DNA from: CAJFUR01 sp904420575
GTDB taxonomy: Bacteria; Actinomycetota; Coriobacteriia; Coriobacteriales; Eggerthellaceae
Direction of reading: 5' to 3'
Length of the DNA: 64,000 nucleotides
Assembly (NCBI GenBank): GCA_965119745.1
Contig: OZ221973.1
Span: forward strand, 1,302,001-1,366,000
In this document: piece by piece, positions 23,918 to 32,878 of the stretch
Layout: each line of letters opens with the position of its first letter
Numbering within the stretch: the first letter of the stretch is position 1
The notes under the pieces: model-generated
Database searches by the model: none
The model's input: the letters and a program-made list of their open reading frames with translations, nothing else
Told to the model about the DNA's origin: nothing
Translations under genes and position numbers: made by a program

Positions 23918-25372
23918 CTAGTACCCGGCAAGCGTCACCAGCGGCACGAGCACCGTGGCGTGCAGGGCAACCATGGCGAGGGTGGGGACGATGCCTGCTT
24001 TGAAGAAGTCCACCATGTTCCAGTACCCATGCCGGTAGGAGAGCATGTTGTTGCCGTCGACTCCCATGAGGAAGGTGGTCGACGCGTTCACGCCCACGAT
24101 CACGGCAAACACCACGGGGCTCACGCCCAGGGCCACGGCCATGCCCGCCAACGGGATGAGGCAGATGGCGATGAACGCGGGACCCACGGGGCATACGAGG
24201 CGCAGGAGCGGCAGGAGCCCGGAGGTAGCCGCCACCACCACGTTGCCGGACACGGCCATGGTTCCCACGGTGGACCCGAACAGCCAGGACGCGGCCCCCT
24301 GTTCCTTGACGCCGCCGGCGATGGACTGCACGCAGCCGATGAGCAGCACGATGTTCCACGACACGCTGGACACGTATTCCTTCCACGTGAGCACGTCGAT
24401 GCCGGGGACGAAGAACAGCGCCAGGCACAGGATGGCGATGGCGGTGATGTCCCAGCCGGTCCAGTTGCTGGCCACCCACAGGACGAACGTGAACGCGATG
24501 ATGGCGATGACCTTCCAGTCCAGCGCCTCCAGCCGGCCCGCCTCGCGGCCTTGCCGCTCGATGCACGCCCGCGTTTCCTCGGCGATGGGCTCGGGCTTGA
24601 ACACCAGCACGACCGATATCCAGCAGAACACGATCAGCACCAACGCGATGGGCAAGCAGATGGACGTCCAGCCCAGAAACGAGATGGAGATGCCGGTGTG
24701 CGCCGTGAGCACGTTCATGGCCATCACGTTCATGGCGCTGCCGGAAGGGATGGCCTGGCCGCCTACCACCGAGGCGTACGTGATGCCGATCATGAGGGCC
24801 TTGCCCAGGTTGGACGACCCGCAGGCGCAGCCCTGCACCTTGAGGATGCTGCTCACGGCGATGCCGGTGAACAGGGCCGTGCACGGCAGGTCAGAGATGA
24901 GGAACGACAGGATGGCCGCCGCCACCATGAACGCGCCGATGGTGGCGCGGGAGTTGCCGCGGGTCAGCTGCAGCAGGGCGAACACGATCTTCGCGGGGAT
25001 CTTCGTCTTCAGCAGGGCGGCGGTGATGCCGAACGATGCAAGGATGAAGAAGATCACGTTGCTGATGAACCCGCCCCACACGCCGATGGTGGTGGCGCCG
25101 GTGGCGGGGTCCGTGGCGTTCAGAAAGGGCAGGATGCCGAACGCGGGCAGGCTCACCATGATGACCAGGCCCGAAACCGCGACGGGAACCGGTTCGGTCA
25201 CCCACAGGAAGATGCCGGCGACCATGAGGGAGAGCGCCATCTTCCCTTCGAACGACAGGCCGTCGGGCGCGGGAAGAAGCCAGCCGGCCAGGATAATGAT
25301 CAGGGCGATGCCCAGGCAGGTCAGGCGTTTGGCGAGCGATGGCCCTTGCGGGGCTGGACAGGTGTTTTCCAT
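23918..25372 (-). CDS. DASS-family anion:sodium symporter, copy 1
   Basis: 484 residues, about 11-12 membrane segments. WVTEPVPVAVSGLVIM, the inward loop region SDLPCTALFTGIA and NASTTFLMGVDGNNML are DASS/SLC13 features. The family imports di- or tricarboxylates or sulfate with Na+. The first Ser-Asn motif reads S-D here, whereas the divergent paralogue at 25855 keeps S-N. Start 25372 has GAGGAGAAGGGGA upstream; the longer reading from 25453 adds a charged stretch. It is divergent from the paralogue and probably co-regulated with it. Confidence 0.88.
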   Translation of the reverse strand: MENTCPAPQGPSLAKRLTCLGIALIIILAGWLLPAPDGLSFEGKMALSLMVAGIFLWVTEPVPVAVSGLVIMVSLPAFGILPFLNATDPATGATTIGVWGGFISNVIFFILASFGITAALLKTKIPAKIVFALLQLTRGNSRATIGAFMVAAAILSFLISDLPCTALFTGIAVSSILKVQGCACGSSNLGKALMIGITYASVVGGQAIPSGSAMNVMAMNVLTAHTGISISFLGWTSICLPIALVLIVFCWISVVLVFKPEPIAEETRACIERQGREAGRLEALDWKVIAIIAFTFVLWVASNWTGWDITAIAILCLALFFVPGIDVLTWKEYVSSVSWNIVLLIGCVQSIAGGVKEQGAASWLFGSTVGTMAVSGNVVVAATSGLLPLLRLVCPVGPAFIAICLIPLAGMAVALGVSPVVFAVIVGVNASTTFLMGVDGNNMLSYRHGYWNMVDFFKAGIVPTLAMVALHATVLVPLVTLAGY

Positions 25373-25854
25373 TGCAGATCGATCCCCTTCTCCTCGTCTT
25401 GCGATGAAACGCTTGGGGCGCTTGCCAGCTTCCGACTCCTCAAGCCTTGCCATCCTTGGGAAAAGGTTACTGAATGGAAGGAGAACCCGAATCGCTCACG
25501 CGGAACGAAGCGTGCCTGCGGGCATCGAAAAATGAGTGGTACGGATTTAGCGCGCACCGATACTACCGTAAGTAGTAGGTTCTCGCCCGGGGCTTTTTGC
25601 CCGAAGCCCTGAACAAGCCATCCTACGGAGAGTAGTAAGGCCCCGATGAGAGGGCTTCATACGCATTTTTCGATGGAAAGGGCCGTTTTTAGTGAAAAGC
25701 TTACGATTCCAAACGGGCACGTGGGCGGCAGAGTGGAGCCAATCGGAAAGAGAGGGGCTCTTTTGAGGAAGGGGGAAGAGGCGCACAAGGGCCGCATCCG
25801 CATTCAGTATCCGTGCATCGTTCCTTTTACCTTGCAAAGGGGGTAGAACCATCA
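25373..25854. promoter_or_regulatory. Divergent DASS promoter region with paired LuxR-type palindromes
   Basis: It contains TACTA-N7-TAGTA at 25561-25577 and a near copy, TCCTA-N7-TAGTA, at 25621-25637, exactly 60 bases apart. The same core lies at 18759-18775 before the molybdopterin operon. A GC hairpin sits between the two sites. No gene is seen in the 482 bases. Confidence 0.6.
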
Positions 25855-27324
25855 ATGGCTGACAACAAGAATCAAGGACAGGGGAAATCGCTCGGCAAGC
25901 GCATTGCCCTGGTGGCCGTCGCGCTGGTCATCGTCGCCATCGCGCATTTCCTTCCGTGCCCTGAGGGGTTGAACTACGCTGGCAAGATGGCCATCGGCCT
26001 CATGGTGGCCGGCATCGTGCTGTGGGTGACCGAGCCGGTTCCCATGGCCATTTCGGGCCTGGTCATCATGGTGTCGTTGCCGGCATTCGGCATCCTGCCG
26101 TACCTCAACGTCACCGACGCCGCCACCGGCGCCACCACCATCGGCGTGTGGGGCAACTTCATCAGCAACGTGATCTTCTTCATCCTGGCATCGTTCGGCA
26201 TCACGTCGGCCTTGCTGAAGACGAAGGTACCGGCGAAGATCGTGTTCTCGCTCATGCACCTCACGAAGGGCAACGCGAAGGCCACGGTTCTCATGTTCAT
26301 GCTGGCCACGGCCGTCGTTTCGGCGTTCGTGTCCAACCTGCCCACGACCGCGCTCTTCGCCGGCATCGCCATGAGCAGCATCATCGAGCTCGAGCAGAAG
26401 ACGGGCAGCGAGAAGCATGCCAAGAACCTGGGCAAGGCCCTCATGATCGGCATCGCGTACGCCTCCATCATGGGCGGCATGATCACGCCCGCCGGTTCCG
26501 CTCTGAACGTCATGACGCTCAACATGCTGCGTGGGGCCACCGAGGGCGCCGTGAACATCGCGTTCCTCGACTGGGTGCTCATGTGCGCGCCCATCGCCAT
26601 CATCCTGGTGTTCGTGTCGTGGATTTCCGTCGTGCTGGTGTTCAAGACCGACCGCATCTCGCAGGAGACCGTCGATTCCATCGAGAAGAACGGCGAGTCC
26701 ATCGGCAAGCTGGACGCCTTCGACTGGAAGGCCCTCATCATCATCCTGGGCATGATCGTCGCCTGGATCGCCAGCAACTGGACCGGGTGGGACGCCACGG
26801 CCATCGCCGTCATCGGCATGGCGCTGTTCTTCATCCCCGGCATCGACGTGCTCACCTGGAAGGAATACGTCGCCAGCGTGTCGTGGAACATCGTGCTGCT
26901 CATCGGCTGCGTGCAGTCCATCGCCGGCGGCATCAAGCAGCAGGGCGCCGCTTCCTGGCTGTTCAGCTCCACCGTGGGCAAGCTGGGCGCTTCTGCCGGC
27001 GCGCTGATCGCCGCGACGGCCGTCGTCATGCCGCTTCTGCACCTCATCATCCCTGTGGGCCCGGCGCTCATCGCCATCAGCATCTTCCCGCTGGCCGGCA
27101 TGGCGCCTGCCATGGGCGTGTCCGCCGCCGTGTTCGCCATCATCATCGCCTACAACGCCAACGCCTCGTTCCTGCTGGGCGTGGACAGCAACAACATGAT
27201 GACGTTCAAGTACGGCCAGTGGACCATGAAGGACTTCTTCATCGCTGGCATTATCCCGACGATCGCCATGATCCTTCTGCATTCGTTCGCCCTTGCTCCG
27301 CTGGTCGCGCTGGTCGGGTACTAG
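25855..27324 (+). CDS. DASS-family anion:sodium symporter, copy 2
   Basis: 489 residues, with the same topology as the divergent copy and long identical stretches such as WNIVLLIGCVQSIAGG. The SNLPTTALFAGIAMSS motif keeps the canonical Ser-Asn sodium and substrate site. ATG 25855 follows AAAGGGGGT. It is probably a carboxylate importer for the molybdopterin or flavoprotein pathways nearby. The substrate cannot be read from the sequence. Confidence 0.9.
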   Translation: MADNKNQGQGKSLGKRIALVAVALVIVAIAHFLPCPEGLNYAGKMAIGLMVAGIVLWVTEPVPMAISGLVIMVSLPAFGILPYLNVTDAATGATTIGVWGNFISNVIFFILASFGITSALLKTKVPAKIVFSLMHLTKGNAKATVLMFMLATAVVSAFVSNLPTTALFAGIAMSSIIELEQKTGSEKHAKNLGKALMIGIAYASIMGGMITPAGSALNVMTLNMLRGATEGAVNIAFLDWVLMCAPIAIILVFVSWISVVLVFKTDRISQETVDSIEKNGESIGKLDAFDWKALIIILGMIVAWIASNWTGWDATAIAVIGMALFFIPGIDVLTWKEYVASVSWNIVLLIGCVQSIAGGIKQQGAASWLFSSTVGKLGASAGALIAATAVVMPLLHLIIPVGPALIAISIFPLAGMAPAMGVSAAVFAIIIAYNANASFLLGVDSNNMMTFKYGQWTMKDFFIAGIIPTIAMILLHSFALAPLVALVGY

Positions 27325-27385
27325 GCCGTACGACTGCTCGGACGCGCACGGTCGGCTTGCATGCCCCGGCGCAGGATCGAACGCT

Positions 27386-27425
27386 ACGAGGACGCCCCGC
27401 TCCGTGCGGGGCGTCCTCGTTTATG
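27386..27425. terminator. Strong bidirectional terminator
   Basis: A 15-bp perfect stem (27386-27400 with 27406-27420) with a 5-base loop is followed by TTTAT. It lies between the convergent DASS and ABC permease genes. Confidence 0.85.
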
Positions 27426-27549
27426 GGGCGGCGGAGGCGATGTGCGGGCATGCCCTCTGCTGCGGGTTAGAGGCTCCGCGTCGGGCTGGCAAAAAAAGAC
27501 CGCGCCCACGCACCCTCGTCCCTGCCGTACGCGTCCATGTGGCCGGGCG

Positions 27550-28794
27550 TCACACGACCTGGTGCCGTCTGAAGGCACGGGCGGAAAGCGGCACCGTCAG
27601 GGCCAGGACCAGCACGTACGCCGCCACCAACGCCGTCTGCAGGTCGAACACGACGGGGCCTGCCGCATACGAGGCGAACGCGGTGAACAGGTTTGCAAAG
27701 GAGATCCCGTTCAGAGGGAGCAGGGTCAGCGCATGGTTAGCCATGCTCGAGGGCAGGGTGGGCAAAAACAGCGGCAGCAGCAGGACGGCCACGCAGAGGG
27801 CGAAGATGGCCAGCTGCGAGCGCAGCTTCGCGGAAAGGAACAGCGTGAAGCCGGTCATGCCGAGCGTCAGGAGCCAGCCGATGCCCACGCAGATGCCCAC
27901 CGCCTGGGCCATGGTCACGTCATAGGGGATGGACAGCCGGATGCTTTGCAGCGGCAGCCCTGCGCCGTCGGCGCCGAAGAACGCCAGCGGCACGCCCACC
28001 ACCACGGCCGCGTAGAGCGCGTATATGGCCGTCGAGAGCAGAAACGCTGCGACGAGCTTGGCCGCGACGAGCCTGCCTTTGCCATGGCGGGTGGAAAGGA
28101 CCAGGGCGTCGGTCCTGTCCTGGTACTCGCCTGCGAACACGGGGGCCGCCGCCACGCAGGCGGCCACGATGGCGAAGATCAGAAAGTCGATGCAGGACAG
28201 GATGTCGCTCCAGCCGCCCGCATAGCCGTATGCGACGGGCTTCGCCGTGCTTTCGTACTTCTGCATCCAGAAGTCCCGCTCGGCGGGCGTGTAGCCCCAC
28301 GTGTCCGAAGCGTTGTCCAGCGTGGCCTGGACGGACGCCGCCACCTTGTCGTACAGGGGCACGGTGGTGCTGGCGTCGATGCGGGGCGCCACGTCGCTGA
28401 CCGACTCGTAGCCGACCATCCAGGGACGCATGAGCAGGCCCAGGAACGCCACGTGCCGGTTCTCGTAGCGGTAGAACGAGTCGGGGTCGGACAGGCCGCC
28501 GGCAAGGAACGCCTCGTCGATCTGGCCGTCACTGTCGAAGAACGTCTGGTAGGCCCTGATGGCTTCGGTCGCCCGCTCTTCGGTGACCAGGCCTGCGTCC
28601 GCCTCGGCGTTGGCCTTCTTCTGCGCGATGGCCGCAAGGCCCGAAACGTCGTTGCCGGCGTCGTCGGTGCCGCTCTGCTGCAGCACGTTGAGCGCCATGA
28701 CGAGCGCCAGCACGACGAACAGGCTTGCCACGGTCACCTGCGTCACGCGCCGCGAGAGGATCTTTTTGAGCTCGAAGGCGACGAGGCTACGCAT
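27550..28794 (-). CDS. ABC-2 type transporter permease
   Basis: 414 residues. A first helix (about 22-42) is followed by a 150-residue extracellular domain and then five or six membrane helices (about 200-400), the ABC-2 exporter layout. ATG 28794 has AAGGAGG upstream and overlaps the end of the ATPase gene, so they form one unit. Together with the sigma factor upstream it resembles regulated antibiotic-export or envelope-stress modules. The cargo is unknown. Confidence 0.85.
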   Translation of the reverse strand: MRSLVAFELKKILSRRVTQVTVASLFVVLALVMALNVLQQSGTDDAGNDVSGLAAIAQKKANAEADAGLVTEERATEAIRAYQTFFDSDGQIDEAFLAGGLSDPDSFYRYENRHVAFLGLLMRPWMVGYESVSDVAPRIDASTTVPLYDKVAASVQATLDNASDTWGYTPAERDFWMQKYESTAKPVAYGYAGGWSDILSCIDFLIFAIVAACVAAAPVFAGEYQDRTDALVLSTRHGKGRLVAAKLVAAFLLSTAIYALYAAVVVGVPLAFFGADGAGLPLQSIRLSIPYDVTMAQAVGICVGIGWLLTLGMTGFTLFLSAKLRSQLAIFALCVAVLLLPLFLPTLPSSMANHALTLLPLNGISFANLFTAFASYAAGPVVFDLQTALVAAYVLVLALTVPLSARAFRRHQVV

Positions 28795-29719
28795 GACGGC
28801 CTCCTTTCCCCGCGGCGCGCGTCTGCGCCGTTTCGTCCGCATGGTCGGGTGCGGGGCCCTCGCGGAACAGGTAGAGGTACACGTCTTCGAGGGTGGGCTC
28901 GAGCGGCCGCGCCTGCGCATGGGGGCGTTCGTCGGCCACGATGCGGAGCACCACCTGGCCGTCGGCGCCGTAATGGGCGTTGCCCACGGTGCAACGCGCC
29001 GTCAGGGAGTCGGCCTCTCGGGGGCCCACGGCGCATTCCCACACCTTGCCCGCCACTTGCGCCACCACCTGTTCCGGAGACCCTTCCAGCACGAAGGAGC
29101 CTGCCCGCATGACCAGTATCTCGTCGGCGACGTATTCCACGTCCGACACGATGTGGGTCGACAGGATCACGATCTTGTCCTGGGCGAACGAGGCGATGAG
29201 GTTGCGGAAGCGGACGCGCTCCTTGGGGTCGAGGCCTGCGGTGGGCTCGTCGAGCACCAGGACCGCGGGGTCGTTGAGCGCCGCCTGCGCGATGCCGAGC
29301 CGCTGCTTCATGCCGCCCGAGAACGTCTTGATGCGGTGCTTGGCGACGTTCGCGAGGTCCACGAGCTCCAACAGCTCGAGCGACCGGCGGCGCGCCCGTG
29401 CCCGGTCCATGCCCTTGAGGGAGGCCAGGTACCGCATGAAGTCGAGTGCCGTGAAGTCTGGATAGTAGCCGAAATCCTGTGGAAGGTAGCCCAGGAGAGC
29501 GCGGTAGTCCGCGCCCAGCGCCGCGATGTCCACCCCGTCGTAGAGCACTGATCCCGACGTGGGCTTCAACACGTCGCACAGCATGCGCATGAGCGTGGTC
29601 TTCCCGGCGCCGTTGGCTCCCAGGAGGCCGTACACGCCGGGCCGGAGCGTCGCGCTCACGCGGTCGACGGCGATGGAGGCGCCGAACTGCTTGGTCAGCC
29701 GGTCAATGGTGAGTTCCAT
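28787..29719 (-). CDS. ABC transporter ATP-binding protein
   Basis: 310 residues. It shows the Walker A GANGAGKTT, Q-loop YLPQDFG, signature SGGMKQRLG, Walker B VLVLDEPTAGLD and switch His in STHIVSD. It energises the permease encoded immediately downstream with an 8-base overlap. The C-terminal 80 residues form a variable domain typical of ABC-2 ATPases. Start 29719 is set by the conserved MELTIDRLTKQFG. Confidence 0.93.
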   Translation of the reverse strand: MELTIDRLTKQFGASIAVDRVSATLRPGVYGLLGANGAGKTTLMRMLCDVLKPTSGSVLYDGVDIAALGADYRALLGYLPQDFGYYPDFTALDFMRYLASLKGMDRARARRRSLELLELVDLANVAKHRIKTFSGGMKQRLGIAQAALNDPAVLVLDEPTAGLDPKERVRFRNLIASFAQDKIVILSTHIVSDVEYVADEILVMRAGSFVLEGSPEQVVAQVAGKVWECAVGPREADSLTARCTVGNAHYGADGQVVLRIVADERPHAQARPLEPTLEDVYLYLFREGPAPDHADETAQTRAAGKGGRHA

Positions 29720-29852
29720 GGTCCTTGTCCTTTCCGCCCGCCGAAGAGGCGTGCGAGGGTTTCTTTGCGTTCGTGGCGCACGGGGCCAAAGCCGCATCGC
29801 GCTGCGTGAGGCTTTGCCGCGTGGTGGCACAGGGGGCTCCCGTTGCGGGAGG

Positions 29853-30641
29853 TCAGGGCTGGGCAGGGGCGCCCAGGCAGTCGAGTCCGGCCGCGACGCT
29901 GGACAGATACGCTTTCGTCTCGAGCGCCGCTGCGACAAGGGCGAGCGCGAACAGGACGGCCCACAGGCCCGCTGCCGAAGCGGCGTACAGCCTCGGTGCC
30001 GCCTGCCACGCCATGACGGCAAGCGTGGCCACCAGCGTCCCGAACACAAGGCAGCGCGCCGTGACGCCTTCGCGGGCGCGGGTGGCGATCCGCAGGCTTC
30101 CGGCCGCCGTGAGGAAGAAGGGGGCGCAGGCATGCAGGAACACGAGCAGCGGGTCGGTTCCGGCAAGCGCCGGCACCGCCAGCACGGCGAACGTGAGCAC
30201 CACCACGTCCGACAGCCCGAGCACGATCAGCCGCGCCGCCAGCACCTGGCGCGAGTCGAAGCGGCAGGCGTACTCGAGCTCTACCACGTTGCTCTCGCGG
30301 CTGCGCAGCACGTCGGGCATGCCGACGAGCACCGTGAGCGCCGCCACCACGGCCGTGCATGCCGATGCCGCCTCGTCGGTGGGAACCAGCACGCTGCCGC
30401 ATGCCAGCAACGCCAGGAGCCCGGCCTGCGCGGCCCAGACCCAGGCGCGGACGTAGCGGACCTGGCCCAGCACGAAGCGCGCGAACCCTGCCTGCGGCGC
30501 GGTCGCCGCAGGGGCTTCCCGCCCCGCTTCGGCCGCCACGAGGGCGACCGTGCGGTCCTTGGCCGCCGGATCCGGAGCCTTTTCGAGGCGGACATGCACG
30601 TAATGGTCCCGCAGCCGCCCTTCGATGTCGCTTTTCCTCAT
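29853..30641 (-). CDS. Membrane protein of the sigma factor operon
   Basis: 262 residues: a charged cytoplasmic N-terminus (about 1-65) and roughly six membrane helices. It starts 4 bases after the ECF sigma gene. This place is where anti-sigma factors are usually found, and the cytoplasmic-plus-membrane layout fits. No ZAS zinc motif or other diagnostic sequence is visible, so the anti-sigma role is only inferred. Confidence 0.6.
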   Translation of the reverse strand: MRKSDIEGRLRDHYVHVRLEKAPDPAAKDRTVALVAAEAGREAPAATAPQAGFARFVLGQVRYVRAWVWAAQAGLLALLACGSVLVPTDEAASACTAVVAALTVLVGMPDVLRSRESNVVELEYACRFDSRQVLAARLIVLGLSDVVVLTFAVLAVPALAGTDPLLVFLHACAPFFLTAAGSLRIATRAREGVTARCLVFGTLVATLAVMAWQAAPRLYAASAAGLWAVLFALALVAAALETKAYLSSVAAGLDCLGAPAQP

Positions 30642-30645
30642 GTCG

Positions 30646-31236
30646 TCATCCTTGCATCATCCGTTCCAGCTTCGCGAGCGCCCGCTTCGCCGTGCGGTGC
30701 ACGGCGAAGCGGGAAGTCCCCAGAACCTGGGCGATCTCGCTCACCCCGAGCCCTTGGTCGTACTGCAGGGCGATCACCTCGCGCTCGGCTTCGTCAAGCC
30801 GGGCTATCAGGTCGGCCAGGCCCACCTCGTCGGCAGCCCGTTCCGCTGCCGGGTCGGGCACGTCCTCGCCCAGTTCCACCCACGCTGCGCGCCGCGCACG
30901 GTGGAAGTCCGCGCACGCATGGCGTGCGACGGTGTAAAGGTAGGCGAGCGGCTTGCCACGGTCCTCGTAATCCGCCTTGGCGCGGACGACGCGCAAGAAC
31001 ACCTCCTGCGTCAGGTCCTGGGCGTCCTCCTTGGAGCCTACGTGACGCAGGCAGTAGTGGAACACGTCGTCGTAATGCCGCGCCGCGAACCGTTCCGCCG
31101 CCGTCGCGTGGATGCCGGCGGCGTGAGCCCGGTGATTCCCGCCCCGGTTTCCAACGCCGGGCACGGGTTCGGCGCCGTCAGGCAGCGGGCGCGGGGCGCC
31201 GCACTCTTCGGGCGTGGGGCCGTCTGATGTCTGCAA
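30646..31236 (-). CDS. ECF-type RNA polymerase sigma factor
   Basis: 196 residues. Region 2 is about 50-110 (YDDVFHYCLRHVGSKEDAQDLTQEVFLRV) and region 4 about 140-192 (LGVSEIAQVLGTSRFAVHRTAKRAL). The TTG start at 31236 is backed by AGGAGGTG 8 bases upstream. It heads an operon with a membrane protein and an ABC exporter, so it probably responds to an envelope or drug signal and drives this operon. Confidence 0.9.
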   Translation of the reverse strand: MQTSDGPTPEECGAPRPLPDGAEPVPGVGNRGGNHRAHAAGIHATAAERFAARHYDDVFHYCLRHVGSKEDAQDLTQEVFLRVVRAKADYEDRGKPLAYLYTVARHACADFHRARRAAWVELGEDVPDPAAERAADEVGLADLIARLDEAEREVIALQYDQGLGVSEIAQVLGTSRFAVHRTAKRALAKLERMMQG

Positions 31237-31422
31237 GCCGTTTTCACCTCCTCTGGAACGAAATAACGGAAAGGCCCGCAGCGATGTGCGGGCGATTTCG
31301 AAAAAACACGGTTTGCGCGTGTTGTTTCTAACGGAAACGCTCTCGTTGCGCGTGCGGCCAAAGGGGTCAACGGTTTCCGCTTTCGGAGACCTCGGCGACG
31401 GTGCCGTCGGGGCCTCCGGCTC

Positions 31423-32112
31423 TCAGGCAGCTTCGACGACGGCGGCACCGGCGGCCTGTTCCTGCTGCTCCCACGGCGCGACAGCTGCCGGCCCGTCGCC
31501 TTCCTGCGGACCGTAGTCGCTGAAGCTCGCGTGGTTGCCGCCAGGTATCTCCACTGTGAGAGAGTTCGGGGGAAGCAGCGACGCGTTCTTCTGCAGCTTG
31601 TCGCGGTCGAGTACCCGGTTGTTTTCACCATAGACTATGATGGCCTCCAAGTTGGATGCGGAAAGGTCGCTTGCGGAATACGTGCCCAAAAGCACCAGGC
31701 CCGCAAGCGACGGGTCGTCCGCATGATTGGCCGCGTATTGCGCCGCCATGGAGCCGCCGGGCGAATGACCGCCCACCCACCAGTATTCCATCTGGGGATA
31801 CGCTGCGCGAATGCCGTCGGCGGCATTGATGTTGAAGAACGCGAAGTTGAACGGCATTTCCACCACCACAACGAAGTGGCCACGCTTGGCCAAATCGCGT
31901 ATGAGCGGGTCATAGGCCGTGTACTCCACCTTCGCCCCGGGATAGAGCACGATGCCCATGCTTGCGGCAGGGTCGCCGAAGGCCAGGTAGTTCGGGCCTT
32001 GCTCGACGGGCGCCATCGTTGCGGACGTGCTGGCCGCACGGGCGGCGTCGTCGGTCCGGTGGTGGTCGCTCGCGTACAGGACGAACGCCGCCGCTCCCAT
32101 GAACGCCAGCAC
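31423..32112 (-). CDS. Alpha/beta hydrolase, probably frameshifted near its N-terminus
   Basis: 229 residues are intact from GTG 32112. They include GGHSPGGSMAAQYAA (nucleophile elbow) and a C-terminal GGNHASFSDYG His. This fits the DUF/alpha-beta hydrolase 5 family of membrane-anchored hydrolases. The GTG start cuts into the anchor helix. Upstream in this frame the reading is open only to a TGA near 32233 and encodes a basic stretch and the rest of the helix. Another frame starting ATG 32306 supplies a sensible acidic N-terminus. Loss of one C in the CTGCC region (about 32224-32230) would explain both. Confidence 0.6.
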   Translation of the reverse strand: MLAFMGAAAFVLYASDHHRTDDAARAASTSATMAPVEQGPNYLAFGDPAASMGIVLYPGAKVEYTAYDPLIRDLAKRGHFVVVVEMPFNFAFFNINAADGIRAAYPQMEYWWVGGHSPGGSMAAQYAANHADDPSLAGLVLLGTYSASDLSASNLEAIIVYGENNRVLDRDKLQKNASLLPPNSLTVEIPGGNHASFSDYGPQEGDGPAAVAPWEQQEQAAGAAVVEAA

Positions 32113-32306
32113 GGCCAGCGTCGCGAACGCAATCGCGATTCGCCGCGGCCGGCGCCTGCGGGCACGGGGCGGTTCTGGCGTGGAGGCGTTGCCGTGGGCG
32201 TGGGCGTCGGTCGAGGCATTGGCAGGTCATCTTCGGGAATGTCGTAGGGCGTACCCGATGTGGCGTCGTCGCGCTTGTCGGCGGACGTATTGGTGTGGAT
32301 GTTCAT
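32113..32306 (-). pseudogene. Displaced N-terminal coding part of the hydrolase
   Basis: Reading from ATG 32306 gives MNIHTNTSADKRDDATSGTP and then YDIPEDDLP, after which the frame becomes Pro/Thr/Arg-rich. Switching by one base there continues as NASTDAHAHGNASTPEPP, a poly-Arg patch and the membrane helix of the downstream hydrolase. This is interpretation of one frameshift, not proof; a sequencing error is equally possible. Confidence 0.5.
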
Positions 32307-32878
32307 GCGGGTTTTCACGCGTCCATGATAGCAAACCATGTTCCCTGTGGCTTTGCCGTTGTCGAGGTGTAGGCTGCCTCCGCTTGCGGCGACAGACGTA
32401 CTTGTCACCATGGCAAGAAAACCTGTCGGACGTGAGAAGGAAACGCTGTGGGTAAAGACGATGTGTTCTCAAGAGGCTGGCGCGGCTGCGGGGGTTTCGT
32501 CGTGCGTTCAACCGCGTTCGGCGCGACCGCCTTGCCGGAGTGGCAAAAAATCATCGATTTGCGAGATATAGACAATTAGATGACTTTTTGAAAAAATGTG
32601 CGACCGGGCTTTATGTAGAGCGGCACCTCGTCATGCGGGCTTTATGTATGCGGAAACCGCCCCCGAACCTCGCAAATCGATGATTTTTTGCCACTCCGTC
32701 TGTGCTTCCCGCGCCGCGTGCCCGCCTTCCGCCTTGTGCCAGCTGTCCGCCTCCCGCGTGCCCGCCTATCCCTTGCGCGCCCGCACGGGCCAGGTCGTGC
32801 TAGAATAGGCAGGTTGTCAGAGCCATGACCGGCCGACGGCGCACCATTCGCTCCGCGGCCCCGAGAAAAGGAAGCACC
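32307..32878. other. Intergenic region before metG
   Basis: About 570 bases with no convincing gene. The middle is occupied by the 163-base palindrome-ended element (32536-32698). The part after it is ordinary GC-rich DNA with a possible -10 (TAGAAT, 32801-32806) for metG. Confidence 0.5.
32536..32698. mobile_element. MITE-like element with 30-bp perfect terminal inverted repeats
   Basis: Arms 32536-32565 and 32669-32698 are perfectly inverted over 30 bases. The 103-base centre is AT-richer than the surroundings and carries the direct repeat CGGGCTTTATGTA twice. There is no coding capacity and no obvious target-site duplication. The inner arm end GATTTGCGAG closely matches GATATGCGAG in the element at 52983-53140. 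A long RNA hairpin is an alternative reading. Confidence 0.6.

Noticed and set aside
32650..32664. Shared CGGAAACCGCCCC between the 32536 element and the crcB terminator
   Set aside because: Only 13 bases of GC-rich sequence match. The structures around them differ, so chance is sufficient.
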